Shown here piece after piece: positions 1 through 9,367 of a DNA stretch of 64,000 nt. Positions within the stretch are counted from its first letter, which is position 1. Each line of letters begins with the position of its first letter. The DNA comes from Bacteroidetes bacterium GWB2_32_14 (GTDB lineage Bacteria > Bacteroidota > Bacteroidia > Bacteroidales > UBA12077), in NCBI GenBank assembly GCA_001768235.1, contig MENK01000026.1:1-64000 (forward strand), written 5' to 3'. The translations under genes were made by a program, and so were the position numbers. Below the pieces are notes generated by a model that saw only the letters and a program-made list of their open reading frames with translations, was not told the origin of the DNA and searched no databases.

Positions 1-37
1 GAAGATAAAGATTATAAACTCTTTTAGAGTTAAAAGT

Positions 38-66
38 TTTTAAAAGCCACCACCTTTGGTGGTGGT
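38..66 (-). terminator. Intrinsic terminator of the mod-xdh operon
   Basis: A perfect 8-bp stem (CCACCACC at 47-54, GGTGGTGG at 58-65, loop TTT) lies just past the xdhB stop codon. Read on the minus strand it is followed by a T-rich run (complement of 41-46 and the A/T-rich sequence beyond). Confidence 0.8.
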
Positions 67-80
67 TGTTTACTTTCCGG

Positions 81-2336
81 TTATTTCTGGTACAACCGCA
101 TCAATACTTTCTCGGGTGTCAGCGGGGCATCAAAATCAATTTTGTATTTTGGGTTAAATGCTTTAATGGCTTTTTGCAGTGCAAAAAATGCTCCTATACC
201 ATAATTAAATGGCGGCTCACCTACGGCTTTCGATTTAAGTAATGCCAGTTCGGGCCCTTCGGTTTCCAATGCTTTTATTTCAATATTCTTTGGGGCCGAA
301 TAGATGTCGGGTACTTTGTAGGCAGATAAACTGTTCGAAAGCAGTTTGCCACTGGTATCGTAGGCCAGTTCTTCCATTGTAACCCACCCTATTCCCTGTA
401 CCACGGCACCTTCAACCTGCCCGTGATCAATAATTGTATTCATGCTGTTTCCAAAATCATGAACAATTTTTACATCATCAACCTGGTATGTCCCTCGAAT
501 GCAATCGAGTGTTACTGATATAATTGCTGTACCGTAAACATGGTAAGCAAAGGGATGCCCTTTTTCTCTTGTTTTGTCGAAATGAATTACGGGAGTTGCA
601 TAGTGCCCGTTCTCGGTTAAACAAACCCTGTCGAGAAATGCCGTTTCGACCAGTTTTTCCCAACGAATACCTACTTTTTGTTTGTTTTTGTAAACTTCGT
701 CGTCAATAATTTCAATTTCTGAAGGTATGCAATTCAGCATTTTTGAAGCAGTTTCTTTAAGCCTGCCAAGCAGCGAAGTACAGGCAATTCGCAGGGCATT
801 TCCATTCAGGTCGGCTCCCGAGCTTGCCGCCGTGGGCGATGTGTTTGCAACCCGGGAAGTATTGGTCGATTCTATTTTTATTTTTTCAGCATCCACGGAA
901 AATACATGTGCCGCAACCTGAATCATCTTGGTATTCACAGCCTGTCCCATTTCTATAGCACCCGTGCTTACCCCGATGCTTCCGTCCTGGTAAATATGTA
1001 CCAATGCCCGTGCCTGGTTCATGGGTGTTTTTGTAAATGAAATTCCAAAACAAAGGGGCATTATGGAAATCCCTTTTTTGAAGTAGTTATTTTTAGTATT
1101 GAATTCCTGGATCTCATTTTCGAGTGAAACCATATCAAACGATTCACGTGCTAAAGTATAGCATTTGCCAATATTCACGTTTTCAGCAATCTGTCCATAT
1201 TGAAATTCGTCTTTCTCAGCCAGGAAATTCTTTTCCTGTATAAGCCTGGGTGATATGTTCAACTGGCATGCAGCTTTTGCAATAGCCGATTCAATAACAA
1301 ACATTCCCTGTGGAGCACCAAACCCCCTGAATGCAGTGTTTGGCGGCAGGTTTGTTTTGCAGCTGTAAACGGTTACTTCGGTATTCGGAATAAAATAAGC
1401 ATTCGTGGAATGAAAAAGAGTTCGTTCCATAATTGCAGGAGAAAGGTCAGATGCTGCTCCTCCATTCTGGTACATGGTGGTTTTGTATGCCAGGATTTTT
1501 AAATCTTTCGATAACCCGATTTTAAAGTCGGAACTGTAAGGGTGTCTTTTACCTGTCATTCGCATATCATCGTGCCTGCTCAGGGCCATTTTTACAGGTT
1601 TTTGGAGAATATATGATGCCAGGGAAACCATGCAGGCAAAAGGTGTAGCCTGGTCTTCTTTACCTCCGAATCCACCGCCCAAACGGGCAACATCAATTTC
1701 GATTCGATGCATGGGGACATTTAATACCCGTGCAATCATTTTTTGAACCAACGTGGCTCCCTGCGTTGATGAATGAACCCGCAGGCTCCCGTTATCAACA
1801 GGATAAGCATACGAACCCTGTGTTTCAATATATAAATGCTCCTGTCCGCCGCTGTCAACCTTACCTTCGAAAATATATTCACACCGCGACCAGGTATCAG
1901 CAATATTTCCTATTTTAAAAGTTCGGGGGGGGATAAGCAAAAGTCCTTTTTCTTTAGCCTCGCGGGGATCTGTTATTGCTTCGTATTCTTCAACCCTGAT
2001 ATCAATAAGCTTTAGTGCTTTTCGTGCAATATTTTCACTAATGGCAACAACAAATAATACGGGTTGCCCCTGGTAATGTACTTCGGATTCGGCAAACAAA
2101 GTTTCATCTTCAATAATTCCGCCAATCTGGTTTCTTCCCGGTATGTCCCTGTAACTGAAAATGCGTTCTATACCCGGTAATTCTTCAGCTTTCGTGTAAT
2201 CGATATAAGTTATTTTGCCGTGAGCAACAGGCGAAGTAAAGACAGCCCCGTACAATGTACCTTTCTGAACAGGGATATCATCTAAATAAACCGATTTACC
2301 TGTAACATGTGATATGGAATCAATATTTTTCATCAT
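81..2336 (-). CDS. xdhB: Xanthine dehydrogenase-type molybdenum hydroxylase, large (Moco) subunit
   Basis: 751 residues, the molybdopterin-binding subunit that hydroxylates a purine or other N-heterocycle using water. Family landmarks are GGGFGGKE (220-227), AFRGFGAPQG (335-344), EMGQ (462-465) and KAVGEPP (703-709). Aligned by eye with bovine xanthine oxidoreductase, the substrate and catalytic residues are all present: Gln192 (bovine Q767), Glu227 (E802), Arg305 (R880), Phe339 (F914), Phe434 (F1009) and catalytic Glu707 (E1261). Glu802 and Arg880 separate purine oxidisers from aldehyde oxidases, so a purine substrate is the best inference. It follows xdhA by 7 bases and is the last gene of the modABC-xdhAB operon. 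Met1 and Met2 are both possible starts. No xdhC maturation gene is in the window. Confidence 0.9.
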   Translation of the reverse strand: MMKNIDSISHVTGKSVYLDDIPVQKGTLYGAVFTSPVAHGKITYIDYTKAEELPGIERIFSYRDIPGRNQIGGIIEDETLFAESEVHYQGQPVLFVVAISENIARKALKLIDIRVEEYEAITDPREAKEKGLLLIPPRTFKIGNIADTWSRCEYIFEGKVDSGGQEHLYIETQGSYAYPVDNGSLRVHSSTQGATLVQKMIARVLNVPMHRIEIDVARLGGGFGGKEDQATPFACMVSLASYILQKPVKMALSRHDDMRMTGKRHPYSSDFKIGLSKDLKILAYKTTMYQNGGAASDLSPAIMERTLFHSTNAYFIPNTEVTVYSCKTNLPPNTAFRGFGAPQGMFVIESAIAKAACQLNISPRLIQEKNFLAEKDEFQYGQIAENVNIGKCYTLARESFDMVSLENEIQEFNTKNNYFKKGISIMPLCFGISFTKTPMNQARALVHIYQDGSIGVSTGAIEMGQAVNTKMIQVAAHVFSVDAEKIKIESTNTSRVANTSPTAASSGADLNGNALRIACTSLLGRLKETASKMLNCIPSEIEIIDDEVYKNKQKVGIRWEKLVETAFLDRVCLTENGHYATPVIHFDKTREKGHPFAYHVYGTAIISVTLDCIRGTYQVDDVKIVHDFGNSMNTIIDHGQVEGAVVQGIGWVTMEELAYDTSGKLLSNSLSAYKVPDIYSAPKNIEIKALETEGPELALLKSKAVGEPPFNYGIGAFFALQKAIKAFNPKYKIDFDAPLTPEKVLMRLYQK

Positions 2337-2343
2337 AAACTCT

Positions 2344-3747
2344 TTAGATGTTTAATTCTTTTAATGATATTTTTTCGGGGAATAGCTTGATAAAATGAGC
2401 AAACAGCAACTGGCGCAACAATAAACGCTTGTACTCTGTGCTTCCGCGTATATCACTAATGGGTGATATTTCTTCCTGCATAATGGAATTTGCTTTAATA
2501 ATTACCCCGTTTGTAATATTTTTTTCAGACAGGTATTCAGATGTAAGCCTTAAATATAAAGGAACAGGGCTTACACCTCCGGCAGAAATCCTGCATTCTT
2601 CAATCACATCACCTGTATGCCTGATAAAAAATGCAGTATTCACACTGGCTATGTCGAGATACGTACGTTTGCTTACTTTTTCAAAGTTAAAATGGAAACC
2701 TTTACCGGGAACAGGAAAGGATATGCTTTCGATGTATTCTCCACTTGCAATATCCTGTTTCTTGTATGCCAGGAAGAAATTTTTTAAGGGAACCGTTCTT
2801 TTGTTGTTATCAAGTTTTAGGTTAACATGTGTATTGAGGGCGAGGAAAAAAATAGATAAATCGGCTATTGGAGAAGCATTCATGATATTACCCGCTACAG
2901 TTCCCATGTTACGTATTGGCTCTGATGATATCAGCTTAAAATAATCCTTAATTTCAGGAATAATTTCAAGAATCACAGGCGAATGCATGATCTCGTTAAC
3001 CGTAACTGCCGAACCAATTGTGCAGGTATTATTTTCTGTTTTAATTGTTTTCAGGTCTTTTCTATCGAGAAACAAATTCAGCCCTGATTCAAAAATCTCG
3101 TCCGCTTTTTGCACCATTAAATCGGTTCCGCCACCCATAATTTGTTTATTCTTTTCGATTGGTGTTACCGGTTTTTCAATTTCGGCTAATCGCGCAGGGA
3201 TTGTTAAAAAATATTCAGGTAAGAATTTATTATTAACAAGCCACTCCACGGGTTTTTCAATATCTTTATTCTTATATAGATTTGAAATGCTTTCGGCAGC
3301 TCGTTCAATGGATTTATATCCTGTACAGCGGCAAATATTACCGCTGATTGATGCAATTGCTTCTTCCTTACCTGGTATTTCTTTTGATAATACATGCCCC
3401 GTGAGCGACATAACAAACCCGGGAGTACAGAATCCGCATTGTGTTGCTGCATTATCAACCATGGCATGTTGTACAGGTGATAGTTGTTTCATATTTATAC
3501 CTTCGATGGTAACAACATGTTTCCCGTGTACATTGCCAAGAGGAGTAAGGCAGGAAACAATGCTTTTGTATATTACTTCATTTGCTTCAATTTGCCCTGC
3601 CAAAACGGTGCAGGCACCACAATCGCCTTCGCGGCATCCTACTTTCGTGCCCGGTAAATCGGTTTCGTAACGGATAAAATCGAGCAAACTGCTTCCAGCC
3701 GGTTTATCGGTATTTATCAGTTGATTATTTAATATAAAGCGTATCAT
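2344..3747 (-). CDS. xdhA: Xanthine dehydrogenase small subunit (2Fe-2S and FAD)
   Basis: 467 residues, the electron-transfer partner of XdhB. The N-terminal plant-type 2Fe-2S domain has Cys38, Cys43, Cys46 and Cys66. The second all-helical 2Fe-2S domain has CGFC (104-107) and CRC (139-141). The C-terminal half is a CO-dehydrogenase-type FAD domain with GGGTDL (205-210) and the RNMGTVAGNI region (279-288). Length fits a bacterial XdhA in which FeS and FAD domains are fused. Electrons should run from Moco through both clusters to FAD and then NAD+ or another acceptor. The start lies 27 bases downstream of the modC stop, so it is probably cotranscribed with the molybdate transporter. Confidence 0.9.
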   Translation of the reverse strand: MIRFILNNQLINTDKPAGSSLLDFIRYETDLPGTKVGCREGDCGACTVLAGQIEANEVIYKSIVSCLTPLGNVHGKHVVTIEGINMKQLSPVQHAMVDNAATQCGFCTPGFVMSLTGHVLSKEIPGKEEAIASISGNICRCTGYKSIERAAESISNLYKNKDIEKPVEWLVNNKFLPEYFLTIPARLAEIEKPVTPIEKNKQIMGGGTDLMVQKADEIFESGLNLFLDRKDLKTIKTENNTCTIGSAVTVNEIMHSPVILEIIPEIKDYFKLISSEPIRNMGTVAGNIMNASPIADLSIFFLALNTHVNLKLDNNKRTVPLKNFFLAYKKQDIASGEYIESISFPVPGKGFHFNFEKVSKRTYLDIASVNTAFFIRHTGDVIEECRISAGGVSPVPLYLRLTSEYLSEKNITNGVIIKANSIMQEEISPISDIRGSTEYKRLLLRQLLFAHFIKLFPEKISLKELNI

Positions 3748-3774
3748 ATCTTGATTTTAATAAATTTGAGCCTG

Positions 3775-4941
3775 TTATATAGTTCTTGTTAATTCAATAT
3801 ATTTTGAGTTTTCACCGACGGGACTGATTTGAATAACTTCATTTGAAACATGAACGACATCGAACGATTTTGCTTTAACCTGGCAATATACATCCTGCCC
3901 GGTATGCAAAAGCAGTTTTTCACGCGATGTTTGCGATAATTCAACCAGTAATTCGAACCCGCAGTCAATAACACAAAAGATATTGTTTTTGGATTCGATG
4001 ATTTGGTTTACTTTTCCTTTAATCTGATTTTGTAACGATGTTTCTTCAATATATTCTGTACTCAAAGAAATATCATCGGGTTTAATGCTTAAATGAATTT
4101 TTGTTCCCGGGATAATATCGGGAGAAATTAATTTTGAGTTGGTTGATATTTTTATTTCAGTTTTATTTTGAGTCAATAAGTTAAAAATATTGCCATTTTT
4201 ATCAAAATTGGCAAAATAAGCATAAATAGGATTCTGATATTTTTCGGGCCGGATTAAATCTGTTTTTTTCCCATTTTTGATGATATTAAACACGTGATCC
4301 CCGGCCGTAACTTTTCCGTTTTCAACCAACAGTATATTTTGTGTCAGTTTTAAAATATCTTCCAGGTAATGGCTGATAATTAACATGGGAACATGAAAAT
4401 GATTGTTTACACGGATTAAATACGAAATAATCTGTTTTCGTTTAGAACAATCGACATTCGAAAATGGTTCATCCAGTAAAAGCAAACCGGGTTGGGAGAG
4501 AAGTGCCCTTCCAATAGCAACACGCTGCCTTTCGCCACCTGAAAGTTGCCGCGGCATAAGATTCAATAAGGGGCCTAAATCAAGTAGCTCAACAACATCG
4601 TTAAATTCAATGTTTTGTATTTTGTTCCTTTTATAGGGTTTGCTGTACAATAGATTTTTATTTACCGAAAGATGCGGGAACAATAAATTTTCCTGGAAAA
4701 CATATCCTATATTCCTGTTTTTGGGAGGAATACTTATCTTTTCCTTATTATTGAACAGTTGGGTATGATTTAAAATGATTTGTCCGCGATCAGGAGCAGC
4801 AAGTCCCGATAACAGGTTAAACAGGGTTGTTTTTCCGGCCCCGGAGTGCCCGTATATTCCTGTAATTGAGCTGCTAACTGAAAAGTCGTACTCAAATTGT
4901 TTGTTGCCTAAATGATATTTAACCGACTTGAATTCAATCAT
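3775..4941 (-). CDS. modC: Molybdate ABC transporter ATP-binding protein
   Basis: 388 residues. ATPase landmarks are Walker A GHSGAGKTT (31-39), Q-loop Gln83, signature LSGGE (133-137) and Walker B LLLLDE (153-158). The C-terminal part (about 260-375) looks like the TOBE/Mop domain of ModC, which binds oxyanion and regulates transport. The start codon overlaps the modB stop by one base (TAATG at 4939-4943), indicating translational coupling. Sulfate or iron ATPases share the core fold, but the modA and modB neighbours and the downstream molybdoenzyme genes favour molybdate, with tungstate as the alternative. Confidence 0.88.
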   Translation of the reverse strand: MIEFKSVKYHLGNKQFEYDFSVSSSITGIYGHSGAGKTTLFNLLSGLAAPDRGQIILNHTQLFNNKEKISIPPKNRNIGYVFQENLLFPHLSVNKNLLYSKPYKRNKIQNIEFNDVVELLDLGPLLNLMPRQLSGGERQRVAIGRALLSQPGLLLLDEPFSNVDCSKRKQIISYLIRVNNHFHVPMLIISHYLEDILKLTQNILLVENGKVTAGDHVFNIIKNGKKTDLIRPEKYQNPIYAYFANFDKNGNIFNLLTQNKTEIKISTNSKLISPDIIPGTKIHLSIKPDDISLSTEYIEETSLQNQIKGKVNQIIESKNNIFCVIDCGFELLVELSQTSREKLLLHTGQDVYCQVKAKSFDVVHVSNEVIQISPVGENSKYIELTRTI

Positions 4942-5624
4942 TATCTCACTAAATATTTTTTCTTTTTTTGTAAATATTCCGAAGCAATTATTGCAAGTAA
5001 AGAAATTGCAATTGAAAAAACTACTAACCGGGTTACCTGTAATTCTTTACCTGGAATCTGCATATTTGAATATACCATTAATGCAATGGTTTGTGTTTTG
5101 CCAAAAATATTCCCTGCAAACGAAATGGTAGCTCCAAATTCGCCTAAACTGCGGGCAAACACTAAAACTGCACCACTTAATATACCGGGTAAAGCCATTG
5201 GTATATATATCCTGAAAAAAGTACTTATTTTCGATGCACCCAATGAGCCTGATGCCCTGGCAAAATCCGGATCAACCAATTCAAAGGATGATTTAATATT
5301 TCTTACAGCAAGCGGCAACGACACAACCATTGATGCTATTAATAATGCTGCAAAGTTAAAAGCCAGCTGAATACCAAAGGCAGAATATAACCAATGCCCT
5401 ACTATTCCATTTTTCCCTAAAAGTACAAGCAACAAATATCCGGTAACCACAGGTGGAGCAACCAGGGGAATATTGATTAATCCTTCTATAAGAATCTTGC
5501 CTGTAAATTTTTTGGTTGCCAATATCCAGCCTAAAAAGATTGCAAGGGGAATAGTTAAAAGTGTACTTAGCAAAGCTACTTTTAGTGAAAGTATAACAAC
5601 TGTTATTTCATCAGAACTGAACAT
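4941..5624 (-). CDS. modB: Molybdate ABC transporter permease
   Basis: 227 residues with about five membrane segments. The cytoplasmic EAA-type loop (near residues 115-150, containing DFARASGSLGASK and a PMALPGI exit) docks with ModC. This is the normal length for a ModB subunit that dimerises to form the pore. It starts 3 bases after modA and overlaps modC by one base, so the three transporter genes form a tight translational unit. Confidence 0.9.
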   Translation of the reverse strand: MFSSDEITVVILSLKVALLSTLLTIPLAIFLGWILATKKFTGKILIEGLINIPLVAPPVVTGYLLLVLLGKNGIVGHWLYSAFGIQLAFNFAALLIASMVVSLPLAVRNIKSSFELVDPDFARASGSLGASKISTFFRIYIPMALPGILSGAVLVFARSLGEFGATISFAGNIFGKTQTIALMVYSNMQIPGKELQVTRLVVFSIAISLLAIIASEYLQKKKKYLVR

Positions 5625-5627
5625 TTT

Positions 5628-6416
5628 TTAATTTATTTCAGTAATAAAACCTTGTTTTTCCAATATTCTTTTTGCTTTATTGGTTTTAAAATAGCTGTAA
5701 AGCTTTTTTGATTCGGTATTTGAACTTCTTAGTTCGGCTATATAAAACTGTATGGGTAAACACAAGTTTTCAGGTATTTCACAAATAATTTTTACTTTTT
5801 CAGATTTTAAGGCTTCGGTATAATAAACAATTCCCCAATCACATTCGTCGAGTTCAACATAATGTAAAACCGATGATACATCTTTTGCCAGAATTACTTT
5901 ATTACTTATTCTGTTATACCACCCGAGGGTATCAAGCACTCTTTTGGCATATTTACCAACCGGCACGTAGGATGGATCGCCTATAGCAATTTTATCAGGT
6001 ACTATTGATTCAATATCAAACTGTTCGGAAAAGTCAATAGTAAAATGTTCGTTTTTTGGGCAAATAATAACCAGTTTGTTTTTGGCAAATACCGATATGG
6101 TTGTATCAATCAGTAAGTTATTATCTTTTAAAAAATTAATCCATTCAATATCGGCAGAGATAAAAATATTTGCGTTAGCCCCGTTCACTATTTGCCTGGC
6201 TAAATTACCCGATGCAGCATAGTTTTTTTCAATTTGCACGGTATTTCCCGGGGTAAATGAATCACAGATTTCATTTACTGCAAGCATTGTTCCTGTTGCT
6301 GCAAAAAGGCTTATTTTTGATTTTACATCAGATTGTGGTTGGTTACATGAACTTATAATTCCCGTGAAAAATAAAATGATCGGGAATAATATAAATATGT
6401 TTTTAATCTTTTTCAT
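5628..6416 (-). CDS. modA: Molybdate-binding lipoprotein of the ABC transporter
   Basis: 262 residues from the chosen start at 6416 (MKKIKNIF), which gives a classical lipoprotein signal peptide with a SSC lipobox (Cys24). An upstream ATG at 6440 would add eight residues. A TAnnTTTG-like -7 element at 6434-6441 (minus) would overlap that alternative, favouring 6416. The mature part has the ModA/SBP_bac layout: an AATGTM oxyanion loop at its beginning, an ASGNLARQI loop about 40 residues later, and a late loop with YTEALK. It captures molybdate (or tungstate) outside the inner membrane and delivers it to ModBC. First gene of the mod-xdh operon. Confidence 0.85.
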   Translation of the reverse strand: MKKIKNIFILFPIILFFTGIISSCNQPQSDVKSKISLFAATGTMLAVNEICDSFTPGNTVQIEKNYAASGNLARQIVNGANANIFISADIEWINFLKDNNLLIDTTISVFAKNKLVIICPKNEHFTIDFSEQFDIESIVPDKIAIGDPSYVPVGKYAKRVLDTLGWYNRISNKVILAKDVSSVLHYVELDECDWGIVYYTEALKSEKVKIICEIPENLCLPIQFYIAELRSSNTESKKLYSYFKTNKAKRILEKQGFITEIN

Positions 6417-6616
6417 GAATATCCCTGTGTTTGCAAACATAAATTGACCGAAAAATACAAAATAATATCTTAAATCGACAGGTTTTAATAAATTGTTCTT
6501 CTGTATAAAAGAAAAATAGATAAATCAGCTATAAATTATGTAATAAGTAAATTTATTTTCTAGTATAAAATATGGTTCGTAGAAATATTATATTGTCAAT
6601 GTGAAATGATATTAAC

Positions 6617-6640
6617 AAAAAAGGTTCCGTTTCGGAACCT
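6617..6640 (-). terminator. Intrinsic terminator of dnaA
   Basis: Perfect 8-bp hairpin (AGGTTCCG 6622-6629, CGGAACCT 6633-6640, loop TTT). It is followed on the minus strand by a run of T (complement of the A-run 6617-6622) and lies 12 bases past the dnaA stop codon. Confidence 0.85.
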
Positions 6641-6652
6641 CTAGATGATGAC

Positions 6653-8086
6653 TTAAACTTTTAATTTTTTCTCTATGGATTCTATCTGGCCTTTAAACCG
6701 TTTATCGGTATCCATAAGATTATTCACGGTTTTACAAGCATGGAGAACTGTTGCGTGATCCTTTCCTCCAATTTGCGAACCAATGGATGCAAGCGAAGAT
6801 TTTGTTAATGTTTTTGAGAAATACATTGCAATCTGGCGAGCCTGGACAATTTCTCTCTTTCTTGTTTTGGACTGTAGCACATCGGTTGGTAAATTAAAAT
6901 AATCGCATACTACTTTCTGAATATAATCAACCGATAATTCTTTTTTCGAATTTTTAACCAGCCTGTCGATCATTTGTTTTGCCAGTTCGAGCGTGATTTC
7001 TTTTTTATTCAGTGTTGATTGGGCTAAAAGAGAAATCAAGGCTCCTTCAAGTTCCCTGATATTTGAAGTAATATGAGATGCAATATATTCGATTACTTCA
7101 TTAGAAATATCAATACCATCGTGATAAATTTTTTGTTTTAATATGGCAATCCTGGTTTCGAAATCGGGTGCCTGCAAATCAGCTGATAATCCCCATTTAA
7201 AACGTGATAACAATCGTTGTTCCATACCCTGCATTTCTACAGGTGCTTTATCCGATGTAAGGATTAATTGTTTGCCTGATTGATGCAAATGATTAAAAAT
7301 ATGAAAAAAGATATCCTGGGTTTTATCTTTGCCGGCAAACTCATGAACATCGTCGATAATTAATACATCAATCATCTGGTAAAAATGCAAAAAGTCGTTT
7401 TTGTTGTTATTACGGACAGATTCAACAAATTGAGTCTGGAATTTGTTCGCATTCACGTAAAGCACCGTTTTTTCAGGAAATAATTCTTTAACCTGAATTC
7501 CAATCGCCTGAGATAAATGTGTTTTACCTAAACCCGAATCTCCGTATAAAAACAAAGGGTTGAATGCTGTACCACCCGGATTGTTGGCTACTGCATTTCC
7601 TGCCGAGCGGGCTAAACGATTACATTCTCCTTCAACAAAGTTGTTAAAGTTGTTGTCGGGGTTTAATCTCGGATCAACATGAAGTTTTTTTATCCCGGGA
7701 ATTACAAATGGATTTTTAATCGATTTGTCGTCAGAACTAAATGGTACTGTTACCGGCATGTTTTTTAGCTCTGCTTTGTAATTCGTGGGAAATTTAACCG
7801 TAAACGGTTTGTTGTTGGAATAAACGCTATTCTCCATTACCACACTATATTCCAGCTTAGCATTTTCTCCAAGTTCTTTGCGAAGTGTTTTTCGAAGAAT
7901 GTCAATGTATTGTTCTTCTAAATACTCGTAAAAAAATGGACTGGGAACCTGAATTGTTAATACATTCTCTTCAATCTTCAAGGGAATAATAGGCTCAAAC
8001 CACGTTCTAAAGCTAATCGATGGGACATTGTCTTTGATAATTTTTAAGCAATTGTTCCAAATTTCCTGATGCTTATTATTATCCAT
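6653..8086 (-). CDS. dnaA: Chromosomal replication initiator DnaA
   Basis: 477 residues with the full four-domain layout. Domain I covers about 1-90 (helicase loading and self-interaction), followed by a short linker. The AAA+ domain has Walker A GDSGLGKT (182-189) and Walker B VLIIDD (241-246). The C-terminal DNA-binding domain carries the signature GGKDHATVLHACKTV (440-454). It binds DnaA boxes and melts the origin when bound to ATP. It is transcribed alone: a 339-bp AT-rich gap lies upstream and a terminator downstream. No dnaN or rpmH neighbour is present, as is common in Bacteroidota. Confidence 0.97.
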   Translation of the reverse strand: MDNNKHQEIWNNCLKIIKDNVPSISFRTWFEPIIPLKIEENVLTIQVPSPFFYEYLEEQYIDILRKTLRKELGENAKLEYSVVMENSVYSNNKPFTVKFPTNYKAELKNMPVTVPFSSDDKSIKNPFVIPGIKKLHVDPRLNPDNNFNNFVEGECNRLARSAGNAVANNPGGTAFNPLFLYGDSGLGKTHLSQAIGIQVKELFPEKTVLYVNANKFQTQFVESVRNNNKNDFLHFYQMIDVLIIDDVHEFAGKDKTQDIFFHIFNHLHQSGKQLILTSDKAPVEMQGMEQRLLSRFKWGLSADLQAPDFETRIAILKQKIYHDGIDISNEVIEYIASHITSNIRELEGALISLLAQSTLNKKEITLELAKQMIDRLVKNSKKELSVDYIQKVVCDYFNLPTDVLQSKTRKREIVQARQIAMYFSKTLTKSSLASIGSQIGGKDHATVLHACKTVNNLMDTDKRFKGQIESIEKKLKV

Positions 8087-8425
8087 TTAACTCTTAGTTG
8101 TTTAAATATTTTTATTGTTTTTTTTATGTCTCTAACAAAATTGTGAAAAAAAAAAGGAAAAAAAAATTTAATTCCTATTGTTTTTTTGCAAAAAAAGATA
8201 TGGGTTTTTATATCAGACCATTAAAATTTTTAACGCTTCATTAATTTGTTAATTGCCACACTAACAATGTTTTACATATTCAGCATGTTAAAAAATTGTT
8301 AACTAACCCTTTATAAAAAATTAATTAAACAAAAATTTTAAAAAGTTCGGTTTCAGAAAAAAAATAATTTCTTTTAGTCAAAATTTAGATTCAGTCTAAT
8401 CTAATAGAAGATATTCAGCTCTTAT
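8087..8425. other. AT-rich intergenic region upstream of dnaA
   Basis: 339 bases with no open frame, very AT-rich, with long A and T runs (for example 8146-8169). It should contain the dnaA promoter. I looked for DnaA boxes (TTATNCACA and its complement) and saw none, so I do not call an origin here. Confidence 0.5.
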
Positions 8426-9358
8426 TTACTTGTCTTTTTTTCCAAAGAGGGAGAAATGAACATATCGTTTTGGATTTTCATTCAAATCGATTACCAGTTT
8501 ATCAAGATCTGAAGCAAGGTTATTTAAATTAACATATAATGAATCGTTGTGTATCAGCAACCCGATTGTTCCTTCTCCATTATTTATTTTACCAGATATC
8601 TGGCTTAATTCCGATAATGTTTTATTTGCATTCAACACTGTTGATTTAATATTTGCCTGGGCCAAAGAATCACTGATATTTGAGAAGTTTTCTAAAACAT
8701 TAGATATTTTATCGTTGTTGTTTTTAAGGTTGTTTGAAATGGACTCAAAATTGGAAATGATACCTGCCAGTTTTTGTTTTTCTTCAGTAACTAAGCCTGA
8801 AATATCTGTAGTAATCAGTTTTAAATTATCCAGTGATTTGCGAAGGCTTTCACGTCTTTCTGTATCAAATATGGATAAAACGGAATCCATCGATTCTATT
8901 AATCTCTCGGCCTTATCTTTTATCGGAATCAGTTCGTCGCTTAATTGCGATTGCAAATCTTTTTCAACTACACCTTGCAACGTGTCGCCTTTTTGATGAA
9001 ACTTTTCTGAATCTGAAAATTTAAGATTTATAATTTTCCCCGCAATTAGTGATGCCGGTTCAATGCTTGCAATTGAGTTTAAAGGAACCTGGATATCTTT
9101 TTCGACAGAAAAACGAACAATAATTTTTCCTCTTTGCTGCTTATGAAGTTTAATTTGCTCAACAACACCTACTTTATAGCCGTTTAAATGAACAGGGCTG
9201 GCATCTTCAAGTCCATTGATATGGTTATAGACTACAAAATAATAATTGCTTGTAAAAAGAATATTTTTGCCTTTTAAAAAATTGAATCCCCAGAATAAAA
9301 GGGCAAAAGCAATAACAGCTACTATTCCTATTTTAGTTTCTTTATTAATTTTCATCAT
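8426..9358 (-). CDS. MCE/MlaD-family lipid transport protein
   Basis: 310 residues. One N-terminal membrane helix (about 10-28) is followed by a single MCE domain (about 36-117, beginning with the NYYFVVY strand and containing GLEDASPVHLNGYKVG). A long helical tail (about 140-290) is rich in S, N, L and K and probably forms a coiled coil. MCE proteins form hexameric rings or tubes that carry phospholipids between inner and outer membranes, with an MlaE permease and MlaF ATPase that are not in this window. It starts 9 bases after the amidase stop, so both belong to one envelope operon divergent from lptD. The start may be Met1 or Met2. Confidence 0.82.
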   Translation of the reverse strand: MMKINKETKIGIVAVIAFALLFWGFNFLKGKNILFTSNYYFVVYNHINGLEDASPVHLNGYKVGVVEQIKLHKQQRGKIIVRFSVEKDIQVPLNSIASIEPASLIAGKIINLKFSDSEKFHQKGDTLQGVVEKDLQSQLSDELIPIKDKAERLIESMDSVLSIFDTERRESLRKSLDNLKLITTDISGLVTEEKQKLAGIISNFESISNNLKNNNDKISNVLENFSNISDSLAQANIKSTVLNANKTLSELSQISGKINNGEGTIGLLIHNDSLYVNLNNLASDLDKLVIDLNENPKRYVHFSLFGKKDK

Positions 9359-9367
9359 TATAATTTC

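Noticed and set aside
2987-3670. 227-codon open frame on the plus strand
   Set aside because: Antisense shadow of xdhA, whose iron-sulfur and FAD motifs are unambiguous.
6441-6616. Molybdenum-cofactor riboswitch upstream of modA
   Set aside because: The leader is short and AT-rich and I could not recognise the conserved Moco-RNA helices. A covariance-model search would be decisive.
8087-8425. Replication origin next to dnaA
   Set aside because: The gap is long and AT-rich, but I saw no DnaA-box cluster (TTATNCACA). Bacteroidota origins are often away from dnaA. A skew calculation over the whole chromosome would decide.
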